Origin: Draconibacterium aestuarii
GTDB lineage: Bacteria; Bacteroidota; Bacteroidia; Bacteroidales; Prolixibacteraceae
Direction: 5' to 3'
Assembly (NCBI GenBank): GCA_026671195.1
Contig: JAPOHD010000007.1
Location: forward strand, 62,001-126,000
Length of the DNA stretch: 64,000 nucleotides
Part shown: one piece after another, positions 7,477-19,260 of the stretch
How the letters are laid out: each line of letters begins with the position of its first letter
Numbering within the stretch: position 1 is the first letter of the stretch
Notes under the pieces: model-generated
Databases searched by the model: none
What the model saw: the letters and a program-made list of their open reading frames with translations, nothing else
What the model was told of the DNA's origin: nothing
Made by a program: the position numbers and the translations under genes

Positions 7477-10224
7477 TTAAATCCCCCATTCCTTATTGGG
7501 CTCAGGTCCCAACCATATTTCCAGAACTCCTCCTTTGGCAAAATCGGCATGATAAAACCAAAATTTATTCAGCTCTTTTCCGTTTAAGCTGGCTTTTTGG
7601 ATATAGCAATTTTCCTTTGAGTTATTATGCGTTTTTACAACAAAACCTTTCCCGCTGTAATAATCTGAATCCTGTTTAATTGTAATCTCGTCGAATACCG
7701 GGCTGGTTATTTCGTAAACCGGCTCCACCGAACAGTTTCCTTTTAAACTAAAAATCCCTAACGACATCAGGGCGCTTACTCCTCCCATTTGTCCCTGGTC
7801 CTCATCGTGCCCGCCATAACCTCTGTCGGGAGTTGTGGCACCGTAGGCCTGTTCGTTCACTCTTCGCACCCAGTATTGCGAAAGCCAGGGTTTGCCGGCA
7901 TAGTTAAAAACATGTGCATTCGAACATCCGGGTTGATTGGCATAACTAACATGTCCTCCGCTGTACCCAAACACAAAATCGTCGGGGGCAGCCTGTTCAA
8001 ACGCGTGATTCAGTTTATTGCAGAGTTGGTCATTTCCACCCATAAGTTGTGCCAGTCCGGAAATATCATGCGACACCGACCACGTACCCTGCCATGCGTT
8101 GGCTTCGATCCATCCGTGCCCTTTTAAAGGGTCATCGTGCAACCACTTGCCGTTTTTATCTTTTGGAAAAATTAGCTGCTGATCCGGACGATACAATTTT
8201 GTCCAGCCTTCCGAACGATTCCCGTAATATCTGGCCTCTTTTTTCTTGCCACTTTTAAGTGCCATTTGTCCCAGCGACCAATCCTGAAAAGCAGCTTCAA
8301 GCGTAATTCCTGCATTCCCGGGATAATATCCGTTATCGATGTAAAACTGAAGTTCGTTTTCGGGTCCCATCATTCCTCCGGGTTTATGGTTTTGCACCAT
8401 GGCATTGTAGGCTTTTTCGACGGGTATTTTGGTCAGCATATCTTTTTGATAGGCACTTACAATCAGGTTGGTAGCCGGACATCCGGTCATAATGTAGGAA
8501 TAACCACCTGCGTTTGGACCGCGTGGCAACAACCCGCCGTTTTCGGCATATTGCACCAAACAGGCGGCAAAATCATCCAATACTTCGGGCCAGGCCAACC
8601 CCCACAATACATTTAAATTCCACTGGGTGAGCCAAAAAGCATCCGAATTATACATATGAAACATCGGCTTACCAGCCTTGTCTTTAGGAAGCGTTCGTAC
8701 TTTTCGTTGCGCATTAATTGTATGGCTGCCTTTTCGTTCGCCCTGCGTATAATCGGGATAGTCTCCTGAAACATCATCCAGTTTATGCCGCCCCAGCAAT
8801 ACATGCCACAAATCGGTGTAAAACTTGATCTGTTGTTCGTTGGTTCCTCCTTTTACATCGATGCGCCCCAACCATTCGTTCCATTCTTGCTGCGATGCAG
8901 TCCGAACGGCATCAAAGTTCCAATGGTCACATTCAGTATTCATGTTGTTCCGGGCATTCTCAATGCTGGTGTACGAAATCGCTACTTTTACCTGAATTTC
9001 GTCACCGGCATTTACGTTGTAAACGGCATTCACACCGGCAGTTGGAGCATCATGATAGCTCATACCATTATTCCGTGGAGTACTTCCTTTCGGCCCTTCC
9101 AAACCGGAAATATTTTCACTTACATCCTTATCATTCCAGCTGTTCAATTGCTTAAAAGGCTTTTCAAAACGTACTACAAAAAACAGTTCCACATTATCAG
9201 GCCCGCCCCACAAGCGCCCTGTTGTATTTACCGATCCCTGCAATTCGGTATCACTTACCTTTGTAAGCTTTGCATCGGTCATGGTAGAAGTGGAAACATA
9301 TCCGCCAAGGTTAAGCAGAATATTTGTTACAGCATCGCGGGTATAGCGGAAGCGGTAAAAACTAACCCTGTCGGTACTGGTTTGTTCTACCCATGTATTA
9401 TAATCGTCGAGGTACAGGCGGTGATATCCGGGTTGAACAATTTCTCCATCATGCGAAAATGCAGACTTCCATCCATCTTCGCCAAGTGTAGGATCGATTT
9501 TTCCGGTAGTAGGCATCAGTGTAACACCAGAAAGCATCCAGCCATGAACCTGTGGGAATCCAAGTATTTCGCGCGAGTTATAATTGTAGCCGCCACCGTA
9601 CTGGTTCTTGTTACGGGTCATAGGAGCTGCACCTATCATACCAAAAGGCTGACTTCCGGTTACAAAAAAGAAATAACGTCCACGCGCCGATTCAATATAA
9701 GGATCTACCCGGGATACGAAATCAGGATAATCTTCAGGCGACGGGTAAACCTCAATCTCCGACAATCCCAGGTTCAAACCATCTCCGTCGGTAACTTCAA
9801 AACGCATCCACTCTACCTTTCTTGATGGAAACTCGACCACTTTCGGACTTCCATCATTTGGGATAGCAGAAACAAACACGCTGGTACCATCGCTGAAATG
9901 CAAAGTTCCACCGGCGGTATGACTTTTCAAATCAGGCCGATCATAAACGATCACCTTGTTAATAGTTTGTGGGGTATTCCAATCCAGCTGAATCCAGGGA
10001 TAATCTATCAACCCCCAAAAGGTCATCGAACTTTTTGAAGCCCACTCTCCTTTATCCAAGACCCGGATTTTTCCATCCGTAACATTGGTTGCTGCATAAA
10101 CGGAATTAAGTTGCGAGCTGACTCTCACCCGGGCTTTGGAAGCTATATTTTCCGGACCTGCCAGCAGACTTAATTGGGAGATCAAAAAAACTCCCAGTAA
10201 AAAAAAATTAAGTTTTAGTTTCAT
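7477..10224 (-). CDS. GH92-like protein with N-terminal F5/8-type (discoidin) domain
   Basis: About 915 residues from the ATG at 10224, where a good signal peptide begins (MKLKLNFFLLGVFLISQLSLLAG). A longer frame to 10323 only adds residues encoded by an intergenic inverted repeat and is rejected. Residues about 25-165 form a galactose-binding-like F5/8 C domain (ATNVTDGK, PWIQLDW, IEVYPS). The GH92 part follows (SQPFGMIGAAPMTRNKNQYGGGYNY; TITLEAAFQDW-type core; SPVFDEITIKQ). The usual GNEDxGQMSAW motif is altered to GHDEDQGQMGGVSA near residue 808, so it is a divergent branch whose specificity may differ from alpha-mannosidase. It follows the GH2 gene by about 100 bp. Confidence 0.85.
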   Translation of the reverse strand: MKLKLNFFLLGVFLISQLSLLAGPENIASKARVRVSSQLNSVYAATNVTDGKIRVLDKGEWASKSSMTFWGLIDYPWIQLDWNTPQTINKVIVYDRPDLKSHTAGGTLHFSDGTSVFVSAIPNDGSPKVVEFPSRKVEWMRFEVTDGDGLNLGLSEIEVYPSPEDYPDFVSRVDPYIESARGRYFFFVTGSQPFGMIGAAPMTRNKNQYGGGYNYNSREILGFPQVHGWMLSGVTLMPTTGKIDPTLGEDGWKSAFSHDGEIVQPGYHRLYLDDYNTWVEQTSTDRVSFYRFRYTRDAVTNILLNLGGYVSTSTMTDAKLTKVSDTELQGSVNTTGRLWGGPDNVELFFVVRFEKPFKQLNSWNDKDVSENISGLEGPKGSTPRNNGMSYHDAPTAGVNAVYNVNAGDEIQVKVAISYTSIENARNNMNTECDHWNFDAVRTASQQEWNEWLGRIDVKGGTNEQQIKFYTDLWHVLLGRHKLDDVSGDYPDYTQGERKGSHTINAQRKVRTLPKDKAGKPMFHMYNSDAFWLTQWNLNVLWGLAWPEVLDDFAACLVQYAENGGLLPRGPNAGGYSYIMTGCPATNLIVSAYQKDMLTKIPVEKAYNAMVQNHKPGGMMGPENELQFYIDNGYYPGNAGITLEAAFQDWSLGQMALKSGKKKEARYYGNRSEGWTKLYRPDQQLIFPKDKNGKWLHDDPLKGHGWIEANAWQGTWSVSHDISGLAQLMGGNDQLCNKLNHAFEQAAPDDFVFGYSGGHVSYANQPGCSNAHVFNYAGKPWLSQYWVRRVNEQAYGATTPDRGYGGHDEDQGQMGGVSALMSLGIFSLKGNCSVEPVYEITSPVFDEITIKQDSDYYSGKGFVVKTHNNSKENCYIQKASLNGKELNKFWFYHADFAKGGVLEIWLGPEPNKEWGI

Positions 10225-10263
10225 TCTACTATTTTTCTGAATATTTCTTCTCTCACAAACGCA

Positions 10264-10320
10264 ATGTATATATCTGGCACCCCTGTAACCGTTCAGACAT
10301 AAGGCAAGCCAGATATACAT
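10264..10320. repeat. Imperfect inverted repeat between GH2 and GH92-like genes
   Basis: ATGTATATATCTGGC (10264-10278) is matched by GCCAGATATACAT (10308-10320) as an inverted repeat of about 13 bp with a two-base bulge and a 29-bp interior. It lies between two genes of the same cluster, has no T-tract, and could be an RNA processing or stability hairpin. Confidence 0.5.
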
Positions 10321-10326
10321 CAATTA

Positions 10327-13425
<3,099 letters not shown>

Positions 13426-13522
13426 TTAATTTTTAATGACTGATTTTTCTTTATTGAAGCAATTATTTTCACGTCAGTTGGTTGTTAAAGATATTTAATA
13501 CATCGAATTTTCAAAAGAATGG

Positions 13523-15286
13523 TCAGAGTTGATACTTTAAAACTTCCTTTGCTTTAAGAACCTGCTTTAACGCACCATCTTCTTTTATCTTCTCTGCATT
13601 AAATCCATTCAGAACATCTTCAATTTTTTCCAGATGTTCACGCGCCTTTTCATCGTCACACTTTTGCAATTTCTGAGTAAGAATCTTAAGCTTTTCATAA
13701 TCCTGAATGCCTTCGCGTACTTTTTCGAAACGAATGGATGATTTTGCACCAGGGTAAACAAAAAAGGTGTCGCCTCCGGGCCAGGTACGAAAACGACTAT
13801 CCTGCACAGGATCTTCTACCCATGAATTGTACGCCCATCGTAACATACCATCCAGCTTTTTAGCATAGGAGAACCAACCTTGCCACACGCCTTCTGCCGG
13901 AGGTGAAAAAGTGAAATTATTGGGACGATCTTCACTGCAGCATACATAAAAAGTTGTTTTTTGCCCTTTTTCTCTTCGTTCTTCAATGTTGTTTTCAGAT
14001 GGGACATGACGCAACGCAACACACAAATCATAAATCTGTTCGGAAAGACCTGCGCTATAATTGGCAGCCGACGCAACCTTTAATTTTGAATGTTGAGCAA
14101 TGAGTTTTAATGCACCATCCATTTCTTCCTGCGGGCGTTCGTCCATGGCAATTGCAGTAATCTCCAGCCAGCCTTTTTCGTTCAGGTGAGTAGTAAAATC
14201 CTCTAAAAAAGGAGCCCAGTACCAGGCATATTTCTCAGTTGCAGGCTTGGCGGTAAAAGAAGTATCACGCACCAGCTTTTCATCGAAATAGTAAAATTTA
14301 TTTCCCCATGGAACCATGGTATAACAGTTAATTTGCTCCTTAATTCCCAAGTCCATCATAAACGAAATCCATTTATCAAAAATTGAATAATCGAATTCCC
14401 AGGTTCCATCGGCTTTTAAGGTATGCTTTACCATAGACTCAAAATGGTCGTAGGTTTGCCCGCCCCACGGTTTGTGGATGATAGAGGCAGTGATACATTT
14501 TTGTCCGGCATTGGCAAGCATTTTATACAAGGGTTTCATGTATTCGAAATGTTTATCCGACCACAACTCTACATTGTGCATGCGGGCTACTGCATATGGA
14601 TTTTGCCACAAATCGAGATGATACTGCCAGTTTGCAGGGTCGGGCAAATGCATATCGAGTACATTAACCGAAAGGCTCAAATCTTTTACCTTTTTACCCT
14701 GGGCCATAACACTAACTTTACCTGTATAACTTCCGGCAGGAACATCAGCAGGAATGTCGATATTAAACCATACTCCGCGCGTAGATTTTTCACGCATGTA
14801 AAGTGCCGGAGCCTCTTCCAGACAATCAGCAACCAGATGTGCAGTTTCCTGTTTTTTTGTTTTGTACCCACAACCGCCTAAAAACTCATCGGTGATTACA
14901 TTTCGTACAAAAAATGGTTTAATTGCTTCAGCTTTTATTACATCTTTGCCCGATTTCAAATCAGAAACCTGCACAGATAGTGCCGGCACCGAATCATTTG
15001 ACCATGCAACCAGCTGAGCGTAAACCCGCTCGTTTTTCCAACCGGTACACACGATATTTTCCTTGTTCCCGGTAACAGGAATATACTCCCGATGGTACCG
15101 TTCGTTACTACTTCCCCAGGCCACCTGAACTCCTCCGTTAAGTTTTTCCCACTGCTGAACGGGAGAAACAAACTGTGGTGCTTCCGGTTCGTCAAAAGTA
15201 ATTACATCCTGACTACTGTTTTGCCGGCAGCTAAGCAGAACAGTAACAATGGCAATGATTGTTCCTAATCGAATAAATAATTTCAT
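13523..15286 (-). CDS. GH123/DUF4091-like glycoside hydrolase lipoprotein
   Basis: 587 residues with lipobox TVLLSC. An N-terminal beta-sandwich (to about residue 200, PADVPAGSYTGKVSV) is followed by a TIM-barrel with an Asp-Glu pair in IAMDERPQEE (about residue 381). GH123 N-acetyl-beta-galactosaminidases use such a DE pair in substrate-assisted catalysis. The C-terminal part shows the DUF4091 signature (SRFRTWPGGDTFFVYPG, then SIRFEKVREGIQDYEKLKIL). It is therefore a GH123-clan protein, but substrate is open because many DUF4091 proteins are uncharacterised. It lies between the GH29 and GH2 genes in the same cluster. Confidence 0.78.
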   Translation of the reverse strand: MKLFIRLGTIIAIVTVLLSCRQNSSQDVITFDEPEAPQFVSPVQQWEKLNGGVQVAWGSSNERYHREYIPVTGNKENIVCTGWKNERVYAQLVAWSNDSVPALSVQVSDLKSGKDVIKAEAIKPFFVRNVITDEFLGGCGYKTKKQETAHLVADCLEEAPALYMREKSTRGVWFNIDIPADVPAGSYTGKVSVMAQGKKVKDLSLSVNVLDMHLPDPANWQYHLDLWQNPYAVARMHNVELWSDKHFEYMKPLYKMLANAGQKCITASIIHKPWGGQTYDHFESMVKHTLKADGTWEFDYSIFDKWISFMMDLGIKEQINCYTMVPWGNKFYYFDEKLVRDTSFTAKPATEKYAWYWAPFLEDFTTHLNEKGWLEITAIAMDERPQEEMDGALKLIAQHSKLKVASAANYSAGLSEQIYDLCVALRHVPSENNIEERREKGQKTTFYVCCSEDRPNNFTFSPPAEGVWQGWFSYAKKLDGMLRWAYNSWVEDPVQDSRFRTWPGGDTFFVYPGAKSSIRFEKVREGIQDYEKLKILTQKLQKCDDEKAREHLEKIEDVLNGFNAEKIKEDGALKQVLKAKEVLKYQL

Positions 15287-15424
15287 CCTATATAATTGTT
15301 TGTTTTATTGATTTTAATACCTGCTTATTTGGCAGCATGGAATTCGCATGAATTTAATCGTCATCGGTTGGTGTGACTGTGTGCTCATGCTCATTTCATA
15401 TTATTTATTTTTCAAAATATAATT

Positions 15425-16909
15425 TTATTCATTCATTTCAGGAATAGTAAATGCCGCCACTTTTGACAACACCGGACAAGCCAAGGCGTTTTTGATGTTC
15501 ACTTTTACCGCGTTTGTAGTAGTTGAATCAAAACGAACAATCTTTTTGTAACCAATAGTTGAACCGTCAGCAACTTCTTTCCATTGGTTATTCTCCCAAA
15601 CTTCAACCGTAAAATCAGTGATTCGCTGTCCCAGTTGAATATACTCCTGAAGTACGATGCAATTTATCTCAGTGTTCCTGTCCAACTTAAATTCGATGCT
15701 GGCACTTTTCTGCTCATCGCCGGTGGCCCAGTATGAGTCGACATTATTATCGACAAGATTCTTGGCACTGTATGCTGTTCCGCGAGAATAGCTTGCTTTA
15801 ACTTTACAGCCCTTGAACAGATTATTGGCAAAAGCCTTGTCGAGATAAGCTTTAAATTCCATTAAACGCACAGAATCTGTTTCGTGAATCTGACCGGTGC
15901 GGTCGGGCGGAACATTCAGATTTAACGAGGTACCGTTTCCTACCGAAGCAAAGTAAATATCAAGTAAATGTTCCAGTGTTTTTACTTTATCATCTTCCGA
16001 AGCATGGTAAAACCATCCCGGACGAATGGACACATCCGTTTCGGCAGGTATCCAGAATTTGCCGTTTTCCGTACCGTATTCTCCCACCCAGTATTTGGTG
16101 GTTCCTGCATAGGCTTTTGATTCGCCATCTCTTGCCTCGGGAGTATAGGTTGCCCAACACGAATCTTTTGCATGACCGTGTTCGTTTCCAATCCAGCGCA
16201 GATCGGGGCCGGCATCACTAAAAATATTTGCATTGGGTTGTAATTCGCGAACCGTTTCCCAAACTTTTTCCCACTGATAATAGGATGAACGATCGATTTT
16301 TCGTGATTCTTTACTCCCTCCATAGTAACCATCGCCACCGTTAGCACCATCAAACCATATTTCAAAAACATCACCGTAGTTCGTTAGTAACTCTTTCAGC
16401 TGATCCTGATAATAGCTAATGTATTTTTCATTCCCGTATTCAGCATGGTTTCTGTCCCAGGGCGAAAGGTAAACCCCGAATTTTATTCCGTGCCGTTTAC
16501 AGGCATCCGATATTTCGCGAACAACATCGCCTTTGCCATCCTTCCATGGTGAATTTTTCACTGAATGTTCGGTATACTCCGTAGGCCAGAGGCAGAACCC
16601 ATCGTGATGTTTGGCTGTGATTATGGCCCCTTTAAATCCTGCTTTTGCCAGCGTACCGATTATCTGGTCGGCATTAAAATCGGTTGGATTAAATATCTCT
16701 GTACTTTCATCGCCATATCCCCACTCTAAATCAGTAAAGGTATTGGTGGTAAAATGAATAAATGCATAGGTTTCCATCTCATGCCAGGCCATCTGACGCT
16801 CTGATGGTATTGCACCATAGGGCTTTGGTGGATCTACATTTTTTTCGCATCCTGTTAAACTCGTCATCACAGCTAGAATAAGTACGAATAGTTTACCGGT
16901 TTTTAACAT
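15425..16909 (-). CDS. GH29 alpha-L-fucosidase with C-terminal F5/8-type domain
   Basis: 494 residues with lipobox SLTGC. The TIM-barrel shows the GH29 signature: AKHHDGFCLWPTEYT, the catalytic nucleophile Asp in EIWFDGANGG (about residue 186) and, 56 residues on, the Glu in RWIGNE (about 241). That spacing and context fit the acid/base position of subfamily B enzymes, which prefer alpha-1,3/1,4-fucose in branched settings. After about residue 370 a galactose-binding-like (F5/8 C) domain follows (NLVDNNVDSYWATGDE, NCIVLQEYIQLGQRI). Anchored in the outer membrane or periplasm, it would remove fucose side groups. A second, longer GH29 gene lies at 46885-49032. Confidence 0.92.
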   Translation of the reverse strand: MLKTGKLFVLILAVMTSLTGCEKNVDPPKPYGAIPSERQMAWHEMETYAFIHFTTNTFTDLEWGYGDESTEIFNPTDFNADQIIGTLAKAGFKGAIITAKHHDGFCLWPTEYTEHSVKNSPWKDGKGDVVREISDACKRHGIKFGVYLSPWDRNHAEYGNEKYISYYQDQLKELLTNYGDVFEIWFDGANGGDGYYGGSKESRKIDRSSYYQWEKVWETVRELQPNANIFSDAGPDLRWIGNEHGHAKDSCWATYTPEARDGESKAYAGTTKYWVGEYGTENGKFWIPAETDVSIRPGWFYHASEDDKVKTLEHLLDIYFASVGNGTSLNLNVPPDRTGQIHETDSVRLMEFKAYLDKAFANNLFKGCKVKASYSRGTAYSAKNLVDNNVDSYWATGDEQKSASIEFKLDRNTEINCIVLQEYIQLGQRITDFTVEVWENNQWKEVADGSTIGYKKIVRFDSTTTNAVKVNIKNALACPVLSKVAAFTIPEMNE

Positions 16910-16937
16910 TTGAAATCTATTTTATTAATGGTTTTTA

Positions 16938-19253
16938 TTACTTACTGATCACATTCAAAATTTGTACATCCTTTCTCCTGCTTTCCGGAGTTACTTTTAA
17001 TGAGACTACTTCTCCCTTCTTCAAGGTTGCTTCAATGGTTGTATTATGGGGTGCATGTAATTTAAAATCCACATCCCAGTCTTTTGGCCAGGCCGGAAAG
17101 AGATATATTTTTTGGGAATACGGGTCGGCCTGCATAACCATAGACTGGAAAGTTTTCATTAAAACACCGCCATGATCCTGATCAGGAGTCCAGTCGTAGT
17201 TTGGCCCCCAAAATGCCGGGAACCTTGATTCTTTATTGAAATTTTTTGCACGTGCTACAAGATTTGACTTTGCCTGATCGGTTAATCCGAGATAGGCCAT
17301 AAAAATATCGTCCTGTCTCCAACCAAAGTCGCCCTTGTCCCACCTGTTTTCAAGCGCATTTAAACCCCATTCCAGGTTTGGATTGCCCACACCAAATAAC
17401 CTGAACGGAAAAACTGAATATAATTCCGCATTCTCGACATTCCTTTTTTGCTCAAATCTTTCAGCGGGCGCCAAAGCCGTACCAAACGATGTTTCATGGG
17501 TTGGAATATCAGACAGCTTAGCTTTTACCGAGTTCCAAAACTGTCGGTCCTGCTGTTTTGTTACATTTTCAGGCAAGGCAATTAAACGATTGGTAATACT
17601 ATATAATCCGGCCAGTTCGGGCATCGGGTTGGTACAGTCCCACCAGGTCTCCAATGCCTGCGACGGATACATAACCATTTTCCCATTTTCATCGGTTTTA
17701 TAATAGTTGTCGAAGAACCGAATTACTTCGTTTGCCACCGGAATTATTTTTTCGGTAAGGAAAACCTCATCCTGCGAATAATCATAATAATCCTGCATCA
17801 TAAATACCAGTTCGAGCCCTGAAACCCACTCCCATTTGTGGTAACGGCTATCCTGCAATTTATCCTCCCTTTCATTCCATGGTTTTGGTCCATAATCAAC
17901 TGCGAATTGTGCCCCCCAGAAATAGATACATTCGGGGAAATAGGCTCCATCAAACCCAAAATATTTCTCGGTACGTTTTTTACAGACTTCAAAGGCCTCT
18001 CCGGCATACATTTTAAAGAGCGGTTGCATCAAATCGTAATCACCTGCGGCACACATGCTCAAATACGGAAGGCGTGTATTCTGCCACCAATATCCGGGGC
18101 CCCATCTCCTGTAGTCAGGATCGCCGGCCGGTGTTCCTTCTTTTGGTGTTACTGTAAAAATTGAGCCATTAAATTTTATCGGGTGCGCTCCACGGCCTGC
18201 CCCGGCATCGATAAAACGCTGAAGTGTATAAGCGCGTGAAACATTAAATGCATCACTGTTTGCATTATTCGGGTTAACATCTGCAGCATTAATCCAACTG
18301 CGGTTCCAAAAATTTGCCCACCAAACATGGTGTGCTTCTTTTCTTTTGTCGAAAGAAACTGATTCTGTCTCCGCTTTCAACTGTTCCATCTCTTTTTTCC
18401 ATTCTTCAGGTTGAGACGGATGTTTGGTTAATACAAAAACAGAAACAGAACCGCTTTTTGCGGGTCGGGTTTCAACCGATGTGGAAGTAACTTCCGATAC
18501 ATTCCGTGCTTTTAACAAAGCTCCAAACGTGCGGTTTAACATCGGATCCGGCATTACAAAATCAGAGACTCCCTGCAATTTATTTGTATAGCTAAAACCC
18601 TGCGATGTGTTGTTATGATGGTACCAGACAATCTCCTTATTAGCAGTTGATTCAACAACATCAGGTTGAATAATAACAGGCTCCCTTGTTTTATTCACAT
18701 TGCTGTGACTTTGCATCAGATCGCTAAAAACTGCATCATTCAACTCATAAGTTTGTGTTCTCCACGGTTCTGTTCGGGCAGTTACTTTTAATGGGATTGA
18801 ACTCTTATAATCGACATTGACAACCGGGTTATTGGCATCTACCCAGATACTGAATTTTAAATCAGTTTGTTTGCCCTCAAATTCCCCTTCTGAACTAATT
18901 TCAACCGTACCTGATTTTAAATCCAGTTCCTGTTTAAATTGCATTCCGGGTGTTACAATCGACGGTTCACATTTTATCCTTACTTTTCCCACTTTAAGCA
19001 GTCGTCCGTCTTCGCCCCACGAATCGGTTTTTCCGATAAAAAAACAAATATCCCCGTTGTTTTCTACCCAGATATTTAATCCGACATCTCCATTCCCCAG
19101 AGGCATTGAACCATTATGATCGTCACTTGGGGCATCCCAGACAACATTGTACTTGTCTGTCATCTCTGTCGTTGGTATTTCCCCTGTTTGGCATCCTGTC
19201 AGAATTGTGATTCCTGCAAGAAGAGCAACAAATAGTTTTTTAGTTTTTAGCAT
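16938..19253 (-). CDS. DUF5703 / GH95-like (alpha/alpha)6 lipoprotein, tandem copy A
   Basis: About 771 residues from the ATG at 19253 (a GTG one codon earlier is also possible). It has a lipobox (ILTGC). The N-terminal beta-domain begins YNVVWDAPSDDHNGSMPLGNGDVGLNIW, laid out like GH95 N-terminal domains (PLGNG.xG) and matching the DUF5703 family. The helical-barrel region contains WQNTRLPYLSMCAAGDYDLM and the C-terminal GPNYDWTPDQDHGGVL. The GH95 Asn-x-Asn and SPE motifs are absent, so the active site cannot be equated with that of fucosidases. It is adjacent to its paralogue at 19261-21693. The last 35-40 codons are nearly identical in the two genes. Probably a glycoside hydrolase; substrate unknown. 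Confidence 0.82.
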   Translation of the reverse strand: MLKTKKLFVALLAGITILTGCQTGEIPTTEMTDKYNVVWDAPSDDHNGSMPLGNGDVGLNIWVENNGDICFFIGKTDSWGEDGRLLKVGKVRIKCEPSIVTPGMQFKQELDLKSGTVEISSEGEFEGKQTDLKFSIWVDANNPVVNVDYKSSIPLKVTARTEPWRTQTYELNDAVFSDLMQSHSNVNKTREPVIIQPDVVESTANKEIVWYHHNNTSQGFSYTNKLQGVSDFVMPDPMLNRTFGALLKARNVSEVTSTSVETRPAKSGSVSVFVLTKHPSQPEEWKKEMEQLKAETESVSFDKRKEAHHVWWANFWNRSWINAADVNPNNANSDAFNVSRAYTLQRFIDAGAGRGAHPIKFNGSIFTVTPKEGTPAGDPDYRRWGPGYWWQNTRLPYLSMCAAGDYDLMQPLFKMYAGEAFEVCKKRTEKYFGFDGAYFPECIYFWGAQFAVDYGPKPWNEREDKLQDSRYHKWEWVSGLELVFMMQDYYDYSQDEVFLTEKIIPVANEVIRFFDNYYKTDENGKMVMYPSQALETWWDCTNPMPELAGLYSITNRLIALPENVTKQQDRQFWNSVKAKLSDIPTHETSFGTALAPAERFEQKRNVENAELYSVFPFRLFGVGNPNLEWGLNALENRWDKGDFGWRQDDIFMAYLGLTDQAKSNLVARAKNFNKESRFPAFWGPNYDWTPDQDHGGVLMKTFQSMVMQADPYSQKIYLFPAWPKDWDVDFKLHAPHNTTIEATLKKGEVVSLKVTPESRRKDVQILNVISK
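16968..17078. repeat. Direct repeat copy 1 in the 3' end of DUF5703 gene A
   Basis: These 111 bp align without gaps with 19306-19416, 2338 bp away. By hand count about 96 of 111 positions agree, including runs of 27 and 35 identical bases (17044-17078 with 19382-19416). The rest of the two genes is much more diverged, which points to local gene conversion or a constrained C-terminus. Confidence 0.8.
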
Positions 19254-19260
19254 CACAGAT

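Noticed and set aside
8785-9825. 346-codon plus-strand reading frame
   Set aside because: It is the antisense shadow of the GH92-like gene, with no protein-like domain pattern.
10225-10323. N-terminal extension of the GH92-like protein
   Set aside because: The added residues are encoded by the intergenic inverted repeat, and a proper signal peptide begins at 10224.
15287-15424. Possible promoter box (near match to TAnnTTTG) before the GH29 gene
   Set aside because: One base off the consensus and in the spacer after the gene end, so not supported.
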